Part shown: positions 47,193-61,490 of the stretch, piece after piece
Numbering within the stretch: the stretch's first letter is position 1
How the letters are laid out: each line of letters begins with the position of its first letter
Assembly (NCBI RefSeq): GCF_901933205.1
Contig: NC_044590.1
Coordinates: 6,215,501-6,279,500 of the forward strand
Length of the DNA stretch: 64,000 nt
Source: Camarhynchus parvulus
Lineage: Eukaryota; Chordata; Aves; Passeriformes; Thraupidae
Reading direction: 5' to 3'
The notes under the pieces: model-generated
Told to the model about the DNA's origin: nothing
The model's input: the letters and a program-made list of their open reading frames with translations, nothing else
Database searches by the model: none
Program-made: the position numbers and the translations under genes

Positions 47193-47457
47193 CCCAGGTA
47201 CAGGACAAGAGGAAACGGCCCCAAGTTGCACCAGTGGAGGCTTAGAGTGGACATTAGGAAAATTTCCTCACCAAAAGGATTGTCCAGCAGTGGCACAGGC
47301 TGCCCAGGGCACTGGAGTCACCGTCTCTGGAGGGATTTAAAATAAGTGTTGGATGTGGCACCTGGGGACATGGTTTAGTGGTGAGCTTGGCAGTGCTGGG
47401 GGAATGGTTGGACTCCATGAACTTTGAGAGCTTTTCCAAGCTAAACAATTCTTGGAA
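47193..47457 (+). mobile_element. CR1 LINE 3' fragment of another subfamily
   Basis: GGACAAGAGGAAACGGCCCC, CTGGAGTCACCGTCTCTGGA and GGACATGGTTTAGTGGTGAG, ending in TTTTCCAAGCTAAACAATTC, belong to the older CR1 subfamily with the GGACATGGTTTAGTGG block, unlike the other copies here. Confidence 0.85.
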
Positions 47458-48920
47458 AGCTCCTTGACTCAGTGTCCCAGCCAGGGTGAGCACTGGGCTC
47501 AGCACATCAGGCCTGGTGCTCACACCAGCACAGACATCCAGCTGGCCATGCACAGCTCTGTGGTTCTCCCAAAAATATCACTGCTGCAGCACCTGGGCTT
47601 CCCCAATGCTGGGCTTTTTATCCCTACTGCATGGAGGATCACATGGCATGGCAAAGGATGGATCCCATGGATCCAACCTGCCATGATCCAGGCTGGACAC
47701 CAGCAGGGGAAGGTGCAGCGCATTGGCTGTACAACCCAACCAGCCATCCTACCCCAGCCTGTAGGGATGAGATGGAAAAACAGGTAGGGAGTGACTCCAA
47801 ACAGCACTGTCTGGTTTATCTTAGCCAAAAACAGCACTGGAGGTTGTTGGGATAAAGGGAGAATTCATTGTTCATTGGAGAATTCATTTCCACATTGGAA
47901 AAGGACCTTGATCAGATTCACAGAGTAATAAAAATTCTGCACCCCTGATTTGCAATATTTGCAGCTAGAAAAATACACCTGTCAGCCCAGGTAAAAGCAG
48001 ATGTTCAATAGAGAGCTGGCTGGGATTAGGTAACAAGCAGATATGAATAGAAAAGCAGCAGTTTGTGATGTCTGTAATTCTGAATGATGTTGCTCAAGAC
48101 TGAGAACTGCATAGTAATAAGAAATGGAAAAGCAATGATGAGAAAAATAATAGACATACACAACAATGGAGAGGAGATTGGATTCTGGTTTGAGGCAGGA
48201 TTTGGTTCCAACAAAATCTGCCTGGGAAGAGGGCTGGCTTAAACTGGCATTGTTTGCTTTGCTTTGAAGGACAACAATATCCAAAACAAAACAGATGAAT
48301 ATTCCTGGGGTAGAGGTTGGTAATTCAACTGCAAACCACAGGAAAGGAAGGATTGCAGGAACCACAAGAGGAAGACAAATTTAGTCTCATCAAACAACAG
48401 AAAAGTCAAGCGCCTGTGTATAAATATACAACATTTGTATTGAATTATTCCAGGAAAATGCGAGTCTGAAGTGAATCCCAGGTGTTTGACTTCATGAAAA
48501 TTAGCAAGCCCTGATTAGATTTCCCTCCCAGACGGTGAATATGGAATCCCTGGGCAGATGCCTCAGTTCTGGGAGTAGGTAGAGTTACTGTATCCAGGAA
48601 CCTCTCCTCTGCATCTCCCATTTTCCTGAAAACAAGTCCCACACAGTGGCCCCAGTGCCAGCACATGTCACCCTCTGAGCTGCACTGCTGAGATTTAGAT
48701 TTCAGCCATGACTGAAGAACAACAAAGGCTCCTTTGTGATCCTACCCAGAGATACAGCCGGGAACAGCTTCAGCAGCTGTTTGAGCACTGCCCGGGTCTT
48801 TATCAGAACAATCTTAATTGATGTTGGAAGGGACTGAAAGTGCAAACACAGGTGGTTTTAATCCCCTTCTTCACTTAACCTGGGCAATGTAGCTCTTCTT
48901 TTGGTTGGGTTCAGCAGCCC

Positions 48921-49355
48921 AGTCATAGAATTCTAGAATAGTTTGGGTTAGTAAGGAACTGAATGACCATCTCGTTCCATCCCCCCTGCCTTCCACTATC
49001 CCAGGTTGATCCAAGCCCTGTCCAACTGGTCTGGAACACCTCCAGGGATGGGGCAGCCACAGCTTCTCTGGGCAGCCTGTGCCAGGGCCTTACAACCCTC
49101 AGAGAAAACAATTTCTTCCCAATATCCATCTAAACTTGCCCTCTGTCAGGCTGAACCCACTGCCCCCTGTTCTGTCACTCCAGACCCTTGTCCAAAGTCC
49201 CTCTCCAGGTCTCCTCAAGCACCTTCAGGCATTGGAAGGAGCTTAGAGGTCTCCCTGGAGCTTTCTCATCTCCAAGCCAAACAGTCCCATCTGCTCCAGC
49301 CCTTTGAGCATCTTCACAGCCTCCTCTGGACTGGCTCCAGCAGCTCCACATCCTT
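48921..49355 (-). mobile_element. CR1 LINE 3' fragment (about 430 bp)
   Basis: The reverse complement of the CR1 end starts with AGTCATAGAATTCTAGAATAG and runs through CTATCCCAGGTTGATCCAAG, GGGCAGCCACAGCTTCTCTG, TTTCTTCCCAATATCCATCT and CACTGCCCCCTGTTCTGTCA. 5'-truncated. Confidence 0.92.
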
Positions 49356-51119
49356 CACCAATTCCAGCAAGCAGCCAGAGTTCAATAATTGAGAGACAAG
49401 ATCTATATGGTTCATTAATTTTTATCAACACAATGCCAGGACACAGGAACCCTCAAGCCCTGTGGTTCCCTGAGGCCAGCTCTGCATCCCTCCCACGCTG
49501 CCAGGAGAAGGGGAGGGCATCACCAGGAGGGATCAGCACTGCCAGGGCAAAGGGTGGGCAGAGACCTGCCCTGTCTGGGGTGGCAGGGCGCCTGATGGAG
49601 TCATTGGGATGGATCTGGGGGAGGGTTTCTCATTCCACGAGGACAAACGCTGGAGTGTAAGGCACTGTCTGTTCCCAGAGCAACCACCCGGTGGCATTTT
49701 GCATTTGTAATGAAACAAGCACAAGTCCCACCTCTGCCTGCCTTCCAGGGAGCAGTGAAATACCACCCGGGCTAATGAGGCTGGAGTGAACTGAGTTTTA
49801 ATTGAAGATCGTCTCTTTTCTAACAGACCAGAAAGAAGCTCAGTTACACAGACTGGGGAGCAAAGCCACCATGAGGGTCAGCAGCCAGTTAGACCCTGCC
49901 AGTCCTACCTACCACAGTTCATTAAATGCTTTCTGGGTCGGAGCTCTTCCCTGTTATTCCTCATGTGAAAGAGACCAAAAAACAATAAGAAAATCAGAGC
50001 CTAAAAGCACTGGGGACAGCTTTGCAATGGCCTCTGAACAGAGTCCACTGGCTGTAAGGGCTTCCCATTTACCTAATGCAAATTCTTATTCCTTCTCTAT
50101 AATTGCCCTGAATTAATTAAGATATTTTTAGAGCACAAGGTATTTTATTTCTCTTCAGAAAAGGGTTTCCCCCTTTGTAATCCCATCCCAAATCCCCTTT
50201 CTTTTAACCTTAGCAGCTTCCCATCATTTTGCAAATCCTTTTTTTTTTTTCAAGTTCTCTGTATTTATTAAACCTTTGTGCTCTACAATATCTGATTTCT
50301 TATCTGCTTGGCTGGCTGATTTCTTGGGGTTCCTTTGTGAGCTTGGCAGTGAGATAGCAACAGCACAGTATGAAAAAAAAAAAGATGGGGGAAAAGATCA
50401 CCCCCCAAAAATAATAAAATAAAAAGGAAGGAACCTTAATTAAGGGAGAGCAGCAATACATGATGGTTTTCAAATATCCCCAAACCTTTTTCTGATTCTC
50501 TCAAGTATTTAGCATTAGCCTCTTTTTAGTGTTCAAGGGAACATGAAGAGGACTAGCAGGAATTAACCAAACTAAGGAGGTACCAGAAATCAAATAATAG
50601 ATCATTTCCATGAGACTGAAAAGGAAGAAAGTATTTTATATTGCAATTACAGCTGAAGGTACCTGGGAAATATCAACCTGCTTAACTTCAGGTATCTGAG
50701 CAACTCCTAAGAAAGTGGCAGGACTGATCACATTTTTCAATAAAACACAGGCTTTAGTGCCACAACATCAGGGCCAAAAAGCAGAAAAAACCCTTAATTT
50801 TTTTACTTAGTAACAAGCCCCACTGAAAGGGATCCCAGCACATCAGCTCACTAGGGGAGGAAATAACACAGCAAGAAAGGGCTGACGTGGAAAATTCATC
50901 TCATCACATCCCATGGGCTCAGCACCCTTTTCCACGCCATTCCTGGATGGAAAGCTGCTGCAGGGACGTGAGGTCCGTGCTTGGGAGCAGCAAAATCCAA
51001 GCGCTGGGCCGGCAGGGTGCCAGCAGCTGCTCCCGCTCCTCCTCTGAGTCACTGCCCCGTTACCTTGGCGAGCACAGCCACGAGTACCTGAGAGCAGCTC
51101 CAGCACCCACAGAACGTCT

Positions 51120-51620
51120 TGTTTCCTGTTACTCCAGCAGCACAACCCTGATTACACATTCTCCCCCCGCTGCTAATTAATTAAATAAAATCAGGAGCAC
51201 GCTAGCAGTTGCAGAAGGGACTCGCCAGTTGGCACACGCTGCCTCCAGCCCCCTCCACAGCATCCCTGTGGAACAGAGCTCTTTTTCCTCAGCATTTCAG
51301 GGCTGGTGCTCACCCCTCTCCCAGTTTTTGCCCTGTTTCTGGCAGAAGGCACCAAGAAGAAGTTATTTTTATTAGGAGGGAATGTGTTTTGGGCTGATTT
51401 TGGACAAGAAGCTGGGTGGGACCTCACCCCTCTCCCCGATGCCTTGGGCTGCCACACTGCGGGTGGGAGTTTCTGCAGCAGCACCTGATCCCCTGCCAAA
51501 AAGCATTAAACCCTCTGATTTCACCTCACAGCACTAATTACTTCTCACAGGGCCTTTGGTACCGCCTAATAACTCATTAAATTCCCTCTAACCTGTCACA
51601 GCTCTGGCTGAGGGCACAGG
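51120..51620. promoter_or_regulatory. Candidate conserved non-coding element block
   Basis: CCCCGCTGCTAATTAATTAA, CAGCACTAATTACTTCTCAC and TAATAACTCATTAAATTCCC occur in unique sequence, followed to about 51,670 by a GC-rich CpG-bearing patch (CCCGGGCGCCCCGTGCGAAG). Confidence 0.3.
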
Positions 51621-54600
51621 GCCCTTGCAGGCCCGGGCGCCCCGTGCGAAGCCACCCCGGTGCCACCGGGCAGGCAGCGTGTGGCAGGATGGTCTCAGCC
51701 AGGACACCTCCCACAGGGCTGCAAAGGGAATGGAAAGCTCTGTCAAACGTGCTGTAAAATCAGGCAGAGACATTGCCCTTGACCAGCTGTCTCTCCAGGC
51801 CCTGCTTCCAGGGCTGGCTGCAGCAAATGGGTTTTTGTGTGAATAGATCTGTCAAAGCCCATGGGAGCAATTCCCAGCCCTGCCTACTCCAAGTGGCATC
51901 ATTTTGGTACCTGACTACTTCAAAGGTGAAAGCATATTCTCTGTAATTTGCTAAATTGACAAATTTACTCCTCTCAGGAGACAGTGTCATTTAAATCTTC
52001 TACCTCTTTAGCTTTGTACACTCAGCCCATAACATGGAAAGATTTTACCTTAATTTCTTCTCCAGGAAAGAAGTAATTGATCTTTTATTTGTGGCACTTC
52101 AAATTGGCATGTTGACTACAAAAATCCACTGCTCATCAGATCAAAGGCTGATCCAATAGTGCCAATTACTCCAGTAATGGAGAACTTTAGAGGGATGGGT
52201 GGAAAGGAACAGGATCAAAATGGATGGGTCTTCTCAGAGGAAGAAGCAGAATCTGGGAAGACAGAACAGTTTTAAATTAGGATATCTGCTGTGCATGGCA
52301 AGACAAAACACAGCCCATTCCTCATCCTGTCTCTGGATGTGATTCAACACACTCATCCCCAGCTCTGGAGGTGTGGTGCAGAGTCTGATCCTCACTCCCC
52401 TGGCAAATGACAGAGCTGAGCTGATCTCAGCCTGGAATCCCTGTGGACTGACAGCAAGGACTCCTACCAGATGTAACTCCTGTGTTTGCAACAAGCACAG
52501 CATCCACTGGCAGGGAATGATTTGCTCTTCATCCTTCCCACTCTCCAGGTATTTCTCTAGGAAAATCCATGCTCTAGTGTGGACAAAGCAGTAGAGATGG
52601 AAGGTTCTGTGTGCCCCAAAAAGCCATCAGCCTGCTCACCCCACAGTTCTGCCACTCACAGCCACCAGCTCTGCACAGAGCAGGCAGCAAACTGGTCACT
52701 ACTGGCACTGCCCGTGGTCTAAACCGGGAACTGTGAATCAAGCTTCAAGTGTTTTCTAGTGGGAAGACTTTTACCCAGTTCCCTACAGATTCTGGTTCTG
52801 GGTCAGTCCCACAGCAGCTCTGGGGAGTGTTTAGGTCAACAGGGTCTCCCCAGGCTGCAGCTGGAGCTCGGGGCCTCCTTCCAAACTACAGCACAGTAAA
52901 AAATAGGTACTAAGGTCACAATGAAAAATCCTCTGGTGAGCCTTCTTTAGTGTCTCTCAACTTCTATTTCTGATTGTAAAATGCTATTTTGGAAGATCAG
53001 ACTGATCAAAATCAGGACACCTTTGTAGATTTTTTGTAAAAATGCTTTTTGAAGCTTTAAGATGGAGGGATTTTCACCGAAGTCATTATTCCTCTTACAA
53101 GTTTTTCAGCATCCTGTTGTTTTGACTTTCCACTCTTATCTCCTGCCAACTTTTACCTGCTCAGAGCCAATTGTTTTGCTGACAGCTGCCATGCCCATGT
53201 GCCATTTGCTGAGCATCACCTGCATGAGGCCTCAGGTGCTCACTAAGGAAAACTCCCTTCTTCGTATTCCTTGCAGAACCAGGAAAGATCTTGCTTGGAA
53301 GGTCTCTTGCCCAATAGAAAAAAAGAGTTTTCTATTCAAACCTAGTCTGCGTGGCATCACTGATGTATTTTTGACTCAGAGAAATCTGTTTATTTTCTGC
53401 TCTTAAATAAGGAGTGAGCAGCTCCATGAGCAGCACCACAGCAGAGGAAACACAAACAGGCTGTTACTCAAACACCATCTCTGAAGGGATTGTGCTCTGC
53501 TTTTCAGATGAGATTAAGAGCTCAATTACAGTAGAGAAAGAGGCATTCATTAAATCACACATAGAACATAATAAGGACAAATTACAAAGCTCTTCAGAAG
53601 CAAATCTGTGTCAGACTGCTGGGTAAGGAGGCCTTCAGAGGTTTCTCCTGCCCTTCTGGAGAAATGAGTCCTACACACCTCATCTCACCCTGTTTTGGAG
53701 GAAAGCTCCCAACCAGAATCCTATGGGGCATCCAGTTCTCTGAATGCCTCTCTTCCAGTGGCAGAGATGAGCAGTGTAAGCAGCTACCCCCTCATGTTTG
53801 TAATGAGTGGGGTGAAGCCTCAGGTTAGTGCTGATGTGCACATTTGAAAAGTGCAAGAGTTTGTTCTGCTAACATAGGAAAAGCCCAGAAGCTCAGTGTT
53901 GTCTCAGTCCCATATTGGTAAGAGGAGATGGGATGTGGAGTTTAAAGAATTTTGAGGCCCAGCAGCTAAGGGATGAATCAACTACCTAAAGCCAGACCCT
54001 GGACATAACCGTTTAATTCCAACATTCCTGCCATGCTGTCTGCAAAAGCCTCCACCAAGAAATCTCCAGGTAAGGAGGTGAGGAAAGAACAGATTCAAGC
54101 CCCTCATGCAGAGGAGAGAGCTCAGAGACCCTCAAGCCAGAGAGATCCCTCCCTGAGCAGCCAGGCTGCCCAAACTTTCAAAATCAAAGCTCCAGTGTGC
54201 AAATCCCACAGACAGAAATACCTACTGGCCTCTGGATTTGCAGGTGTTAACCTGGAGCTGAGGGACTGGATGCTTTTCCCGCTCCAGAAACCCAAGGCAC
54301 TGCACGGCACAGCTCAAAGTGGACAGCAAAGGGTTACAGGGCTGCCCAGAATCCTGCACCTGGGAAAGGGGAAGTCCAGGTTCAGTCACTGAGTTGTCAC
54401 CACTTGATTTTGTTCCCTTGTTATTCTGCTCTCCTGGAATATATTATGGGTAATTAAAGGCAGTTAGCTAATTGGATGGTAAGCAGGTGCTCATTAAAAC
54501 AAAAAAACAAACCTGCTCCCCTTTGAAATGCCAGACAGGAGATTCATTGAAATTCCCTTTGAAAAGATATCCCCAGACCTCCCAATCTGTTGATGAAAAC

Positions 54601-55248
54601 AGTCAAGGAAAAGTCAAGGAAAAAAGAACAAACAATGTTTTTCAGGAGGTTTCACAACTCAGGCAACTGCAACCCCCATCAAGCATTAGGATTGGGGATT
54701 GTCATTCCCACACCAGGAAACCTTTCAAAGTCTCAAAAACTTTCACTGAACAGCAGTGCCAGAATGCCCCAAAGCTGAACAACAGTCCCATGAAGGCATA
54801 ATGTTTCCACCAAGGCCAGGATGAGATGAGTGGGAGAGGATGACTGGGGCTCTTCAAAAACCAGACCTCAGAGCTGAGACAGGATTTAATCCTGATATCC
54901 CTCTGGTTTTCCAGAAAAGGATCACGACATGTGAGGGAGCTCAGAAAGCCAGAGTGCTCAAAACAGCAGCATGTACACAGAAGGAAGAAGAGGAAATACA
55001 GCTGGATACTTCCTAATGCTCTTCTTTGGGCTGACCTGGTCTCTGGAGCAGTGACTCACACAGAACTTGCTCTAAACGTGGGGGGCAGAACTGAAAATGC
55101 TCACTGGTAAGCAACAGATAAAATTAAGAGCATATAGGAGTGAGTATAGTCACAAGGACCTGGAGAAGAAAGAGCCCCAAAAGGCCAGACACGATGTAAT
55201 ATCATCCATAATAAGGGTAAAATACATGTTGCTATTCATCATGTATCC

Positions 55249-55301
55249 AGAGAATTGTAGAATGGTTTGGGTTGGAAGGGACCTTTAAAGGTCATCTGGA
55301 A
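55249..55301 (-). mobile_element. CR1 LINE 3' tail fragment
   Basis: AGAATGGTTTGGGTTGGAAG, then GGACCTTTAAAGGTCATCTGG, is a very short 5'-truncated CR1 copy with little divergence. Confidence 0.8.
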
Positions 55302-55704
55302 TGACAGAGTATTCAAAGCAAGAGAGAAACAGTATCTTAGGTGGCAGGGAAAACTGTATTGAAAGCAACCTAAGATTAGAGCCAAAACCAGCAACACCTT
55401 ATCTTTGAACTAAAGATTTATCAATAACTAATGCTGTCTGCCACTGAGGGGCACACTAAACCAGAATCCCTCCACTCCAGCTTTGCCATGCTGTGCTATC
55501 AAAGCTCCCCATGCTCCCCAGCTCCTGCAGAAACTGGACTTTGTGAGGTGACCCCAGCATGGCAGCAGCCCAAGGTGAAGCATCACCACTCCTACAAAAT
55601 AAAGCAGTTTTTACCTGACCATCAAACAACACTAAACTTCTCTGGGAAGCACTGGGTGCAGGATAATCAGGGACAGAAAAGGGATTTGTCTGCAGAGCAG
55701 AGGG

Positions 55705-56560
55705 CTGGTTAAAATTCTCATTGGGTTGTTAACAGCTGGTTTCATTAGTCTGCCTACAGACAATCATAATTACTTAGTGGTTACTGCAGGGTGAAAAGCC
55801 ATTTCAGTTTATTAACATTCTCAGAGCTGCAAACCTGGCAGTGAAATTATTTTTAAAGTGGCTTGTAAAGTTTGTCTCTTCTCAAAGAATGTGTCAGACT
55901 GATAGACCAGGCTGTGAAATTTATGCCCCAATAAAAGGGAGTTTGAATGCAGTTTAATAGCACCTGAAATGTTCTGCTCTGAGAAACTGTCCCCAAAGTC
56001 CACGTGGACCTTTCTCCATTGGAACTCTTAGAAATTTGTAGAAGCTATAACTTTGGCATTAATTTTACAGGAGCATTTATAGCCCAAGGGTCAAGAGCAA
56101 AGCCATAAAATGCTGCTCAAGCCCTGAGCTTTCTCAAACCAGAGGTAAACTTGTATCTAAAGGTCTGTCTGGAGCCCAGGACTACTAAATTTGCTCTAAT
56201 AGAATTCTGTTATAAAGCTTAGCCTGCAACGAAGGTAGACTTTTATCTCATCTTGGTTAAATATTCCCCCTAAACCACCATAAATCATAATTTCCCCACT
56301 ATAATTCATGATTTGTCCACTCCTAATTACTCTTTCTTCTTGCCCTAAGCACAATCATTACTCATACAATAGGTTTGATGACTCTCATTAAATTTATTAT
56401 TCTACAGACATATGTTGGATTAAAGTTTACCTGAATGAGAGCTTTATCCAGCCAGAGCTAATGGAGAAGATATTTCAGTTTATTCAAAGCAGCTGTTATC
56501 TCAGAAAGAGGATCATACTTCAATTATAATAAAAGTTCTGCCAGAAACAGTATTCCTTTG
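55705..56560. promoter_or_regulatory. Long candidate regulatory block
   Basis: About 850 bp without repeats or ORFs, rich in words such as CAATCATAATTACTTAGTGG, CATAAATCATAATTTCCCC, CTCCTAATTACTC and CTCATTAAATTTATTATTC. Confidence 0.28.
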
Positions 56561-58747
56561 TTTCCCCCAACCATTCACTAAAAGCCCTCAAGTCACTTAG
56601 GAACTTTTTAAATCATTTCTAGTATTCACTACATGGCCAATTACTAAAGGAGCTCTGACCCTGCAGTGCAGTTAATGACCATCTCTGACATATTTCTTAC
56701 ATGTATTTTTTTTCCAACATTTTCTTCAACAGTAGCTAACCAGGTGCCTTGCCCTTTTTATCTCCTGTTTAATCCATTTACTCTCATCCTCCATGGCACA
56801 GCACACGATGTTTCCACAAAACCAGCCTGCACCAGCCACTATTTCACAGCTCACCCATAAAATCCCAATCTTTTGCACTTCCACCTCTTCATCTTCCCAT
56901 CTAGGGAGGGCAGTCAAGGTCAGCCAGATGCAAACGAGGTGTTTGAAGCTGAGGTGTGATGAGGCACTGATTGCCTGATGAGCACAGGAGGAGGAAAGGT
57001 CTTGGCTGTGCCTCGGTTCTTAAATCATCCTCAGTTGTGCAGGAAAATTAAGGACAGAACAGTGATGCTCCTCTGACCAGCTTCCCCATGGCATTGTTCC
57101 TGTCGTGAAGTTAAAGACAGACAGGTCACACACACTCTCTGACTCCTGCTGGAATGACAACATCAAAAAATAGGAAAAAAAAAAAATTACCAGGGATTTT
57201 CATTGTGTGAGCTCACGATTCCCCATGCTCTTGCAGAAGAGGAATGTTCATCAGGCAAAGGATATGAGAAGGAGCCTCAAATTGTCCAAAATCCCAGTAA
57301 AAATATTTTTTCCTATGGAAACCTTCACCAAAGGTCGAAGGTCACACTTCAGGCTCTTTGTGCACCCATTTCCTGATGTGCATCTCCCAGTGGGGTGTTC
57401 CTACTCCTCCACAGACCCAGCACAAACCTCATAGCCCCCCACAAACTCAGCCCCAGGAGCTGCACCCTTCCCTCCAAACCTGGGTACCTGCAACAGCCAC
57501 CTCTGTGCTGAGCTGAGCCTGTTTCTCCCCAAAAGAAGGTGCTCAGTTTATCCTTGAAAAGATTGACAACAGCATTCTTGTCTTCTTCAAAAGAGCCATC
57601 ATTTCACAGCTGTAATCTCCACACTGAGACTTTATTCCCTTAAAGTGTCCGAGTACACGGGCAGCATCAAGGAAGGCACTGAAGTGAGCCAAGTTTAACC
57701 CCAAAGAGCTCTCAGCTCCCTGTGAAAGCTCAGACAAGCAGTAGAGAAAGAATGAATGCTCCTATAATGGCATCTAACAGCCACAGGGCAAGGGAGAAGT
57801 TGGTTTTAGAGAATGAAGAAAAAGCACTAAGTAATAAAGTGTGAGAAAAATCTATCACTCCAACAGGCAAATGAAGGTAAACCACTTGAAGAGACAGGAG
57901 TAGATGGAGGAAAAAAACCCCACAAATAACAGTGTCCATGACACCCAGAGCCAAAACAAGCCCAGGGGGTCAGGAAAGAGGTAACCATGTGCTCCAAAGA
58001 ACAGCAGAAACGAAGTGAGAGCTCTGGAGGGAACAAAAGAAAGAGGCACTCTGAAGAAAGGAAAAAATGCCTCCCCACAAGGTGTTTGTTTTGTTTTTTT
58101 TAATTGAGAGTCTCTTGTATCATGTGGTAGAAATACAGAAAAATAAAGGTCAGGAGAAGCATGGTTTATTGGGAACATTCCTGCATAGCAGACAAGATAT
58201 ATCCTTGTGCAAATTATTCCATGCAGCACTCACATATTTAATTGCTTCTTTTCCTCTTCCTGGGGAAGCAGAGTTGCTTTATTTACTCCAAGCAATATTT
58301 TCTCCCTCCTCCCTGGCAAAGAACAAGCTCCCATCTCGGCAAGTGCTCATTGGTTTACTCAATGCTCATCACACCCATGCTAGGGAGAGTGAGGCAGGTT
58401 AATTTATCACTTGTTACCATGATTAACTTGCCCAGCTGCCGGGTTCAAGAGCCCCAGAGTGCCTCAGGTTATACAGGATCACAGAAGGAAAAGCTCCATT
58501 GAATTAAGCTGCTGCCACACTGGCCCTCTCTGCCTGTCAAACACATTCAGCTGCTCTTGCACTGCCCTCTGAAAATCCCCCATAAAATAAAACTGAAAAT
58601 CCCTCATCATCTGTGAGAAAGCACAGCTGGGTTTTGCTCAGGGCATTTCAAACTACGTGGGGTATTTGTGAGCTCCCCTTGCAAAGGCAGCATCTCAGGA
58701 AAACCAAAAGTTTCTTTTCATGGACTCAGCATACTCAGGACGCTTCC

Positions 58748-58832
58748 CCTAGACCAGGTTGCTCCAAGCCCCATCCAACCTGGCCTTGAACACTTCCAAG
58801 GGTGACACAACCACAGCTTCTCTGGAACCTGT
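58748..58832 (-). mobile_element. CR1 LINE internal 3' fragment
   Basis: CTAGACCAGGTTGCTCCAAG, CCCATCCAACCTGGCCTTGA and CACAACCACAGCTTCTCTGG are reverse-complement CR1. Both ends are missing. Confidence 0.82.
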
Positions 58833-60889
58833 TTTGCTCCTCCCAGGTCCAAAATCACACCCAATTTAGCAGCCTCAAACACAGATTTCTATTAAATATC
58901 TACATTTTTCTAGGAAAGAAATATGGCAAACTTTGTTTGCATCCAATTTTGCAAAATCAACACAAGCTCTTCAGAAAGGGCTGCCGCCCACTTTTCTTAT
59001 TTTTCCCCATTTGGTGGAACGTTTTCATTCTGTTGTTGTTTGGAGCAGTATTTTAATATATCTGGCTGAGGCTGCTTAAAATAGTACAGCAAGATACTTG
59101 TGTGAGGGGTGGAAAACTGAGCTCTTGCACATGCAGTGTTTCTGTTGTTGGAAGTCTTAAATCCCACCTCTCTGGTGGGATGAAAAAGGTGCTACTAATC
59201 CAATTTCTAAAGTATCATGCATCAAGCTGACACTATTTTAAGACTTAAAAAAACCTCAGCCAATTTAAACAAACCTCTGCTCCTTTCCATTTTCTCTGTT
59301 CCACAGTTTATGACAGAAGACAGGAGAGAAAGATTGTTTTGGGAACAATGTTTTCAGGACTCTAAAAATAATATAAAAACTGCTCTGCCACACTCTCAGC
59401 TGTTACAGCCCCAAAAAGCACAGGCTGTCCTTGCTCTCAGAGTCACAACTGAGGTGGGATTTCTACCACACCAGAGGACAGTCAATTTTTTGTTTTCTCC
59501 TGGAAATAACTACAGCACTTCTGGGTAGCAAGGCAAACATGAACCTCTTTTAATGGCCCTTGAAACTGGCCATGTGAAATGAGGTACACAAAGCCAAAGG
59601 CCAGCTGAACCTGTGATCTCTGAATGTCTCCACATTCTTCCCAGGAAGATGAATGGCAATCTCTGTTCTGCCAGGGAAGCTGCATCTGCTCTGAATGTGG
59701 TGTAGAAAATGTGCTTTCTGCTCCTCTCAGAGCCAAAATTCCTACACATTTCTTGTAAGTCCTTCTTAGATAAGGACTATGTTCAGCTGAGTGACAGTGA
59801 AGCAAAATGGCAATCCAGGAATAAATGTTCCTGTTCACAACATCCTCCATTCACACGGATGGTTTCTCACTGGCACACAGGAACAAGGAAGGAACCCAAA
59901 TGTATCATTGTACATAAAGTCAGACGTGTTGAGGGATGAACAGATCTCACAGTGATATGGAAACCTCCCCTGAAAACCCAGTCCAGGGAGAGCCTGAGCT
60001 GTTTTGTGGTTCTAGGCATGAAGATGCTCAGGATTGTGCCTGGATGTCACTCTGGAAATGCCAGTGGCTCAGCTGAGAGCTGTGGGAATGATTTACACTG
60101 CACTGAGAGGGGCCACAGTCCTGCAAGGGTCTTTCATCAGGAGCAAACAGCAGCCTGGAGGGTGGGGAATGCTAGATCTGTACCATTGCTCATCCTTCAC
60201 CTTAATGTGGAGCTGCCCCCAAAGTTGCCATGTATCACTTTTTATTTTTCTCCTGTTGGGTATATTTTGGAGCAGCTGTTATATGTGGTTTTTTATGGTG
60301 ATCCTGTGGGAAGCAGCCATTTGCCTGCTGTGATATCCTCACAACTAACACTAACTCCTCATTCCCTTTGGTTTTATTTGGGGTTTTTTATCTGTTTGAT
60401 TGGTTTGCGTGGGTTTGTTTATTTGGGTTTTTGTCTGTTTTGGTTTGAGCTTTTTATTTGCTTTTTTATAAATGACTGGTTAAGTTGGCATAGCCAAACT
60501 CAAGAAAATGTAAACCAGGCTCGACTTTCCAGAAATTACTTTTGCCTGGGTTTAGCTGCACCCCCAGGCTCAGGATCACCAGTATATTTGCAGGTTTTGC
60601 TCTGCATCATCAGCCTGCCCAGACTCTGCTTGGTGTTTCACAAATGGAGAAGACAGTGGACATTGTGCCAAGCTTCCTTTCAAACAGAAAAACCTGGGTC
60701 AGCATGACAGAAAAGAAGAAAAAAAAATTGACCAGTTAGAACAGAGCCAGTGTCCCATCATCTTCCCCTCAACTGTTATTAATTTTGTACATTTAGAGGC
60801 AAATCTGGGTCTAAAGCTTCCGTCTCTCAGTCCCTGATGCTACTTGCTACTCTTCAGCCTTGACATCCCCTGATCTCACTGACTGCTGT

Positions 60890-61243
60890 CCAAGTGGGGC
60901 TGGGGATGCTCAGCCTGGAAGGAGGAGACACTGGGAGGCCCCACTGCGGCTGTGCAGGACTGGACGGGCCCCACAGGAAAGAAGGGGACAGAGGGCTCAA
61001 CAGGGCCTGTGGTGACAGGACAAGGGGGATGGCTTTCAACTGCAGGAGGCTGATTGAAGCTGGATCTAAGGAAGCTGCTCTTTTGCACCGAGGGTGGTGA
61101 GGCACTGGCCCAGGCTGTGCACAGAGGCTGTGGGTGTCCCATCCTTGGGAACAGGGCTCCCCCAAGGTCTGGGGTAAGATTGCTCAGCTTGGACAAGATG
61201 ATCTTCAGGGTCACTTCCAAGCCCAACCATTCAGAGATCCCCA
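60890..61243 (+). mobile_element. CR1 LINE 3' fragment, diverged
   Basis: GGGGATGCTCAGCCTGGAAG, GACAGGACAAGGGGGATGGC, GGTGGTGAGGCACTGGCCCA and CAGGGTCACTTCCAAGCCCA follow CR1 order. It lies about 250 bp before the first exon candidate of the acidic ORF. Confidence 0.82.
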
Positions 61244-61490
61244 GTGTCCACTTCAGGTTGACCCTGGACTCCTGGGAACTGTGATGTCACATCCCACGTT
61301 CCAGCTGGAACTGCCAGCACCCAGCAAAGAGCACAACTCAACCACTGGCCCTTGTGTCAGCCCTTGTGTCAGCCCACGCTTCACTGTGCTCCTGCCCACC
61401 CCTGTCACTGTTCTTGTCACTTGCCCCCTGCTACCCCCATCAGTCCTGAAAGCTCCCTAGTGCCTGGATTTTGTCATCCATCCCTGCAGG

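Larger units (their letters stand above)
49360..60880. other. Non-coding region
   Basis: Two short CR1 pieces and two candidate regulatory blocks. The 251-residue open frame at 59952-60707 has T-rich, low-complexity content and no domain, so it is not called. Confidence 0.55.

Noticed and set aside
59952..60707. 251-residue open frame on the plus strand
   Set aside because: Its Phe/Leu-rich middle comes from a TTTG-rich simple tract (60,370-60,470); no domain, no upstream or downstream exon signals that fit.
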